NCBI GenBank assembly: GCA_038125725.1
Contig: JAYPEK010000096.1
Span: forward strand, 1 to 5,863
Reading direction: 5' to 3'
Length of the DNA: 5,863 nt
Source: TMED8 sp038125725
Lineage (GTDB): Bacteria > Pseudomonadota > Alphaproteobacteria > Rhodospirillales > Casp-alpha2
Part shown: positions 5,863 through 5,863 of the stretch, piece after piece
Layout: each line of letters starts with the position of its first letter
How positions within the stretch are numbered: position 1 is the first letter of the stretch
The notes under the pieces: model-generated
Databases searched by the model: none
What the model was told of the DNA's origin: nothing
What the model saw: the letters and a program-made list of their open reading frames with translations, nothing else
Translations under genes and position numbers: made by a program

Positions 5863-5863
5863 T

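Larger units (their letters stand above)
5388..5863. other. Low-GC region after gyrB without a well-supported gene
   Basis: About 480 bases whose base composition is clearly more AT-rich than the preceding genes. It contains a small hairpin right after gyrB, three direct repeats (5412-5476), an inverted-repeat cluster (5494-5552), a weak minus-strand frame (5553-5804) and a strong Shine-Dalgarno at the edge. Change of composition, repeats and broken coding suggest foreign or mobile-element DNA placed directly behind gyrB. No complete transposase is visible in the window. Confidence 0.55.

Overview
The window is a piece of a high-GC bacterial chromosome carrying the classic replication-initiation cluster dnaA (3' end only) - dnaN - recF - gyrB, all on the + strand. 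It is followed by about 480 bases of visibly lower-GC, gene-poor sequence. Protein features such as the ARPRQ and GGRDHTTVMHA stretches of DnaA, the LLLDEVAAHLD Walker B region of RecF and the overall GyrB sequence suggest an alphaproteobacterium, perhaps Rhodospirillales-like. That placement rests on remembered family patterns, not a search.

Layout: positions 1-305 hold the last 100 residues of DnaA (the DNA-binding domain IV). Positions 306-508 are an intergenic region with a perfect hairpin just after dnaA, an extended -10 promoter (TGCTATAAT), two hairpins in the predicted dnaN leader and an AT-rich start region with no Shine-Dalgarno sequence. dnaN (sliding clamp) is at 509-1621. A 69-base gap with a GC hairpin separates it from recF. 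No ATG, GTG or TTG lies in the recF frame between the dnaN stop and the Walker A strand, and the best start is a CTG at 1691 placed 7 bases after AGGAG. recF ends at 2902 and gyrB starts 7 bases later (2910-5387), so these two are almost certainly cotranscribed.

The genes work together in chromosome replication: DnaA opens the origin, DnaN tethers the polymerase, RecF loads recombinase at stalled forks and gaps, and GyrB with GyrA (not in the window) relieves positive supercoiling.

Positions 5388-5863 differ sharply from the rest: lower GC, three tandem 21-22 bp direct repeats each containing TGCGATTCG, several inverted repeats, one weak minus-strand reading frame (5553-5804) of unknown function, and a strong Shine-Dalgarno sequence at the very edge. 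This looks like the end of an inserted or decayed mobile element. I see no clear new multi-gene system; the two things most worth a second look are the recF start and the repeat array after gyrB.
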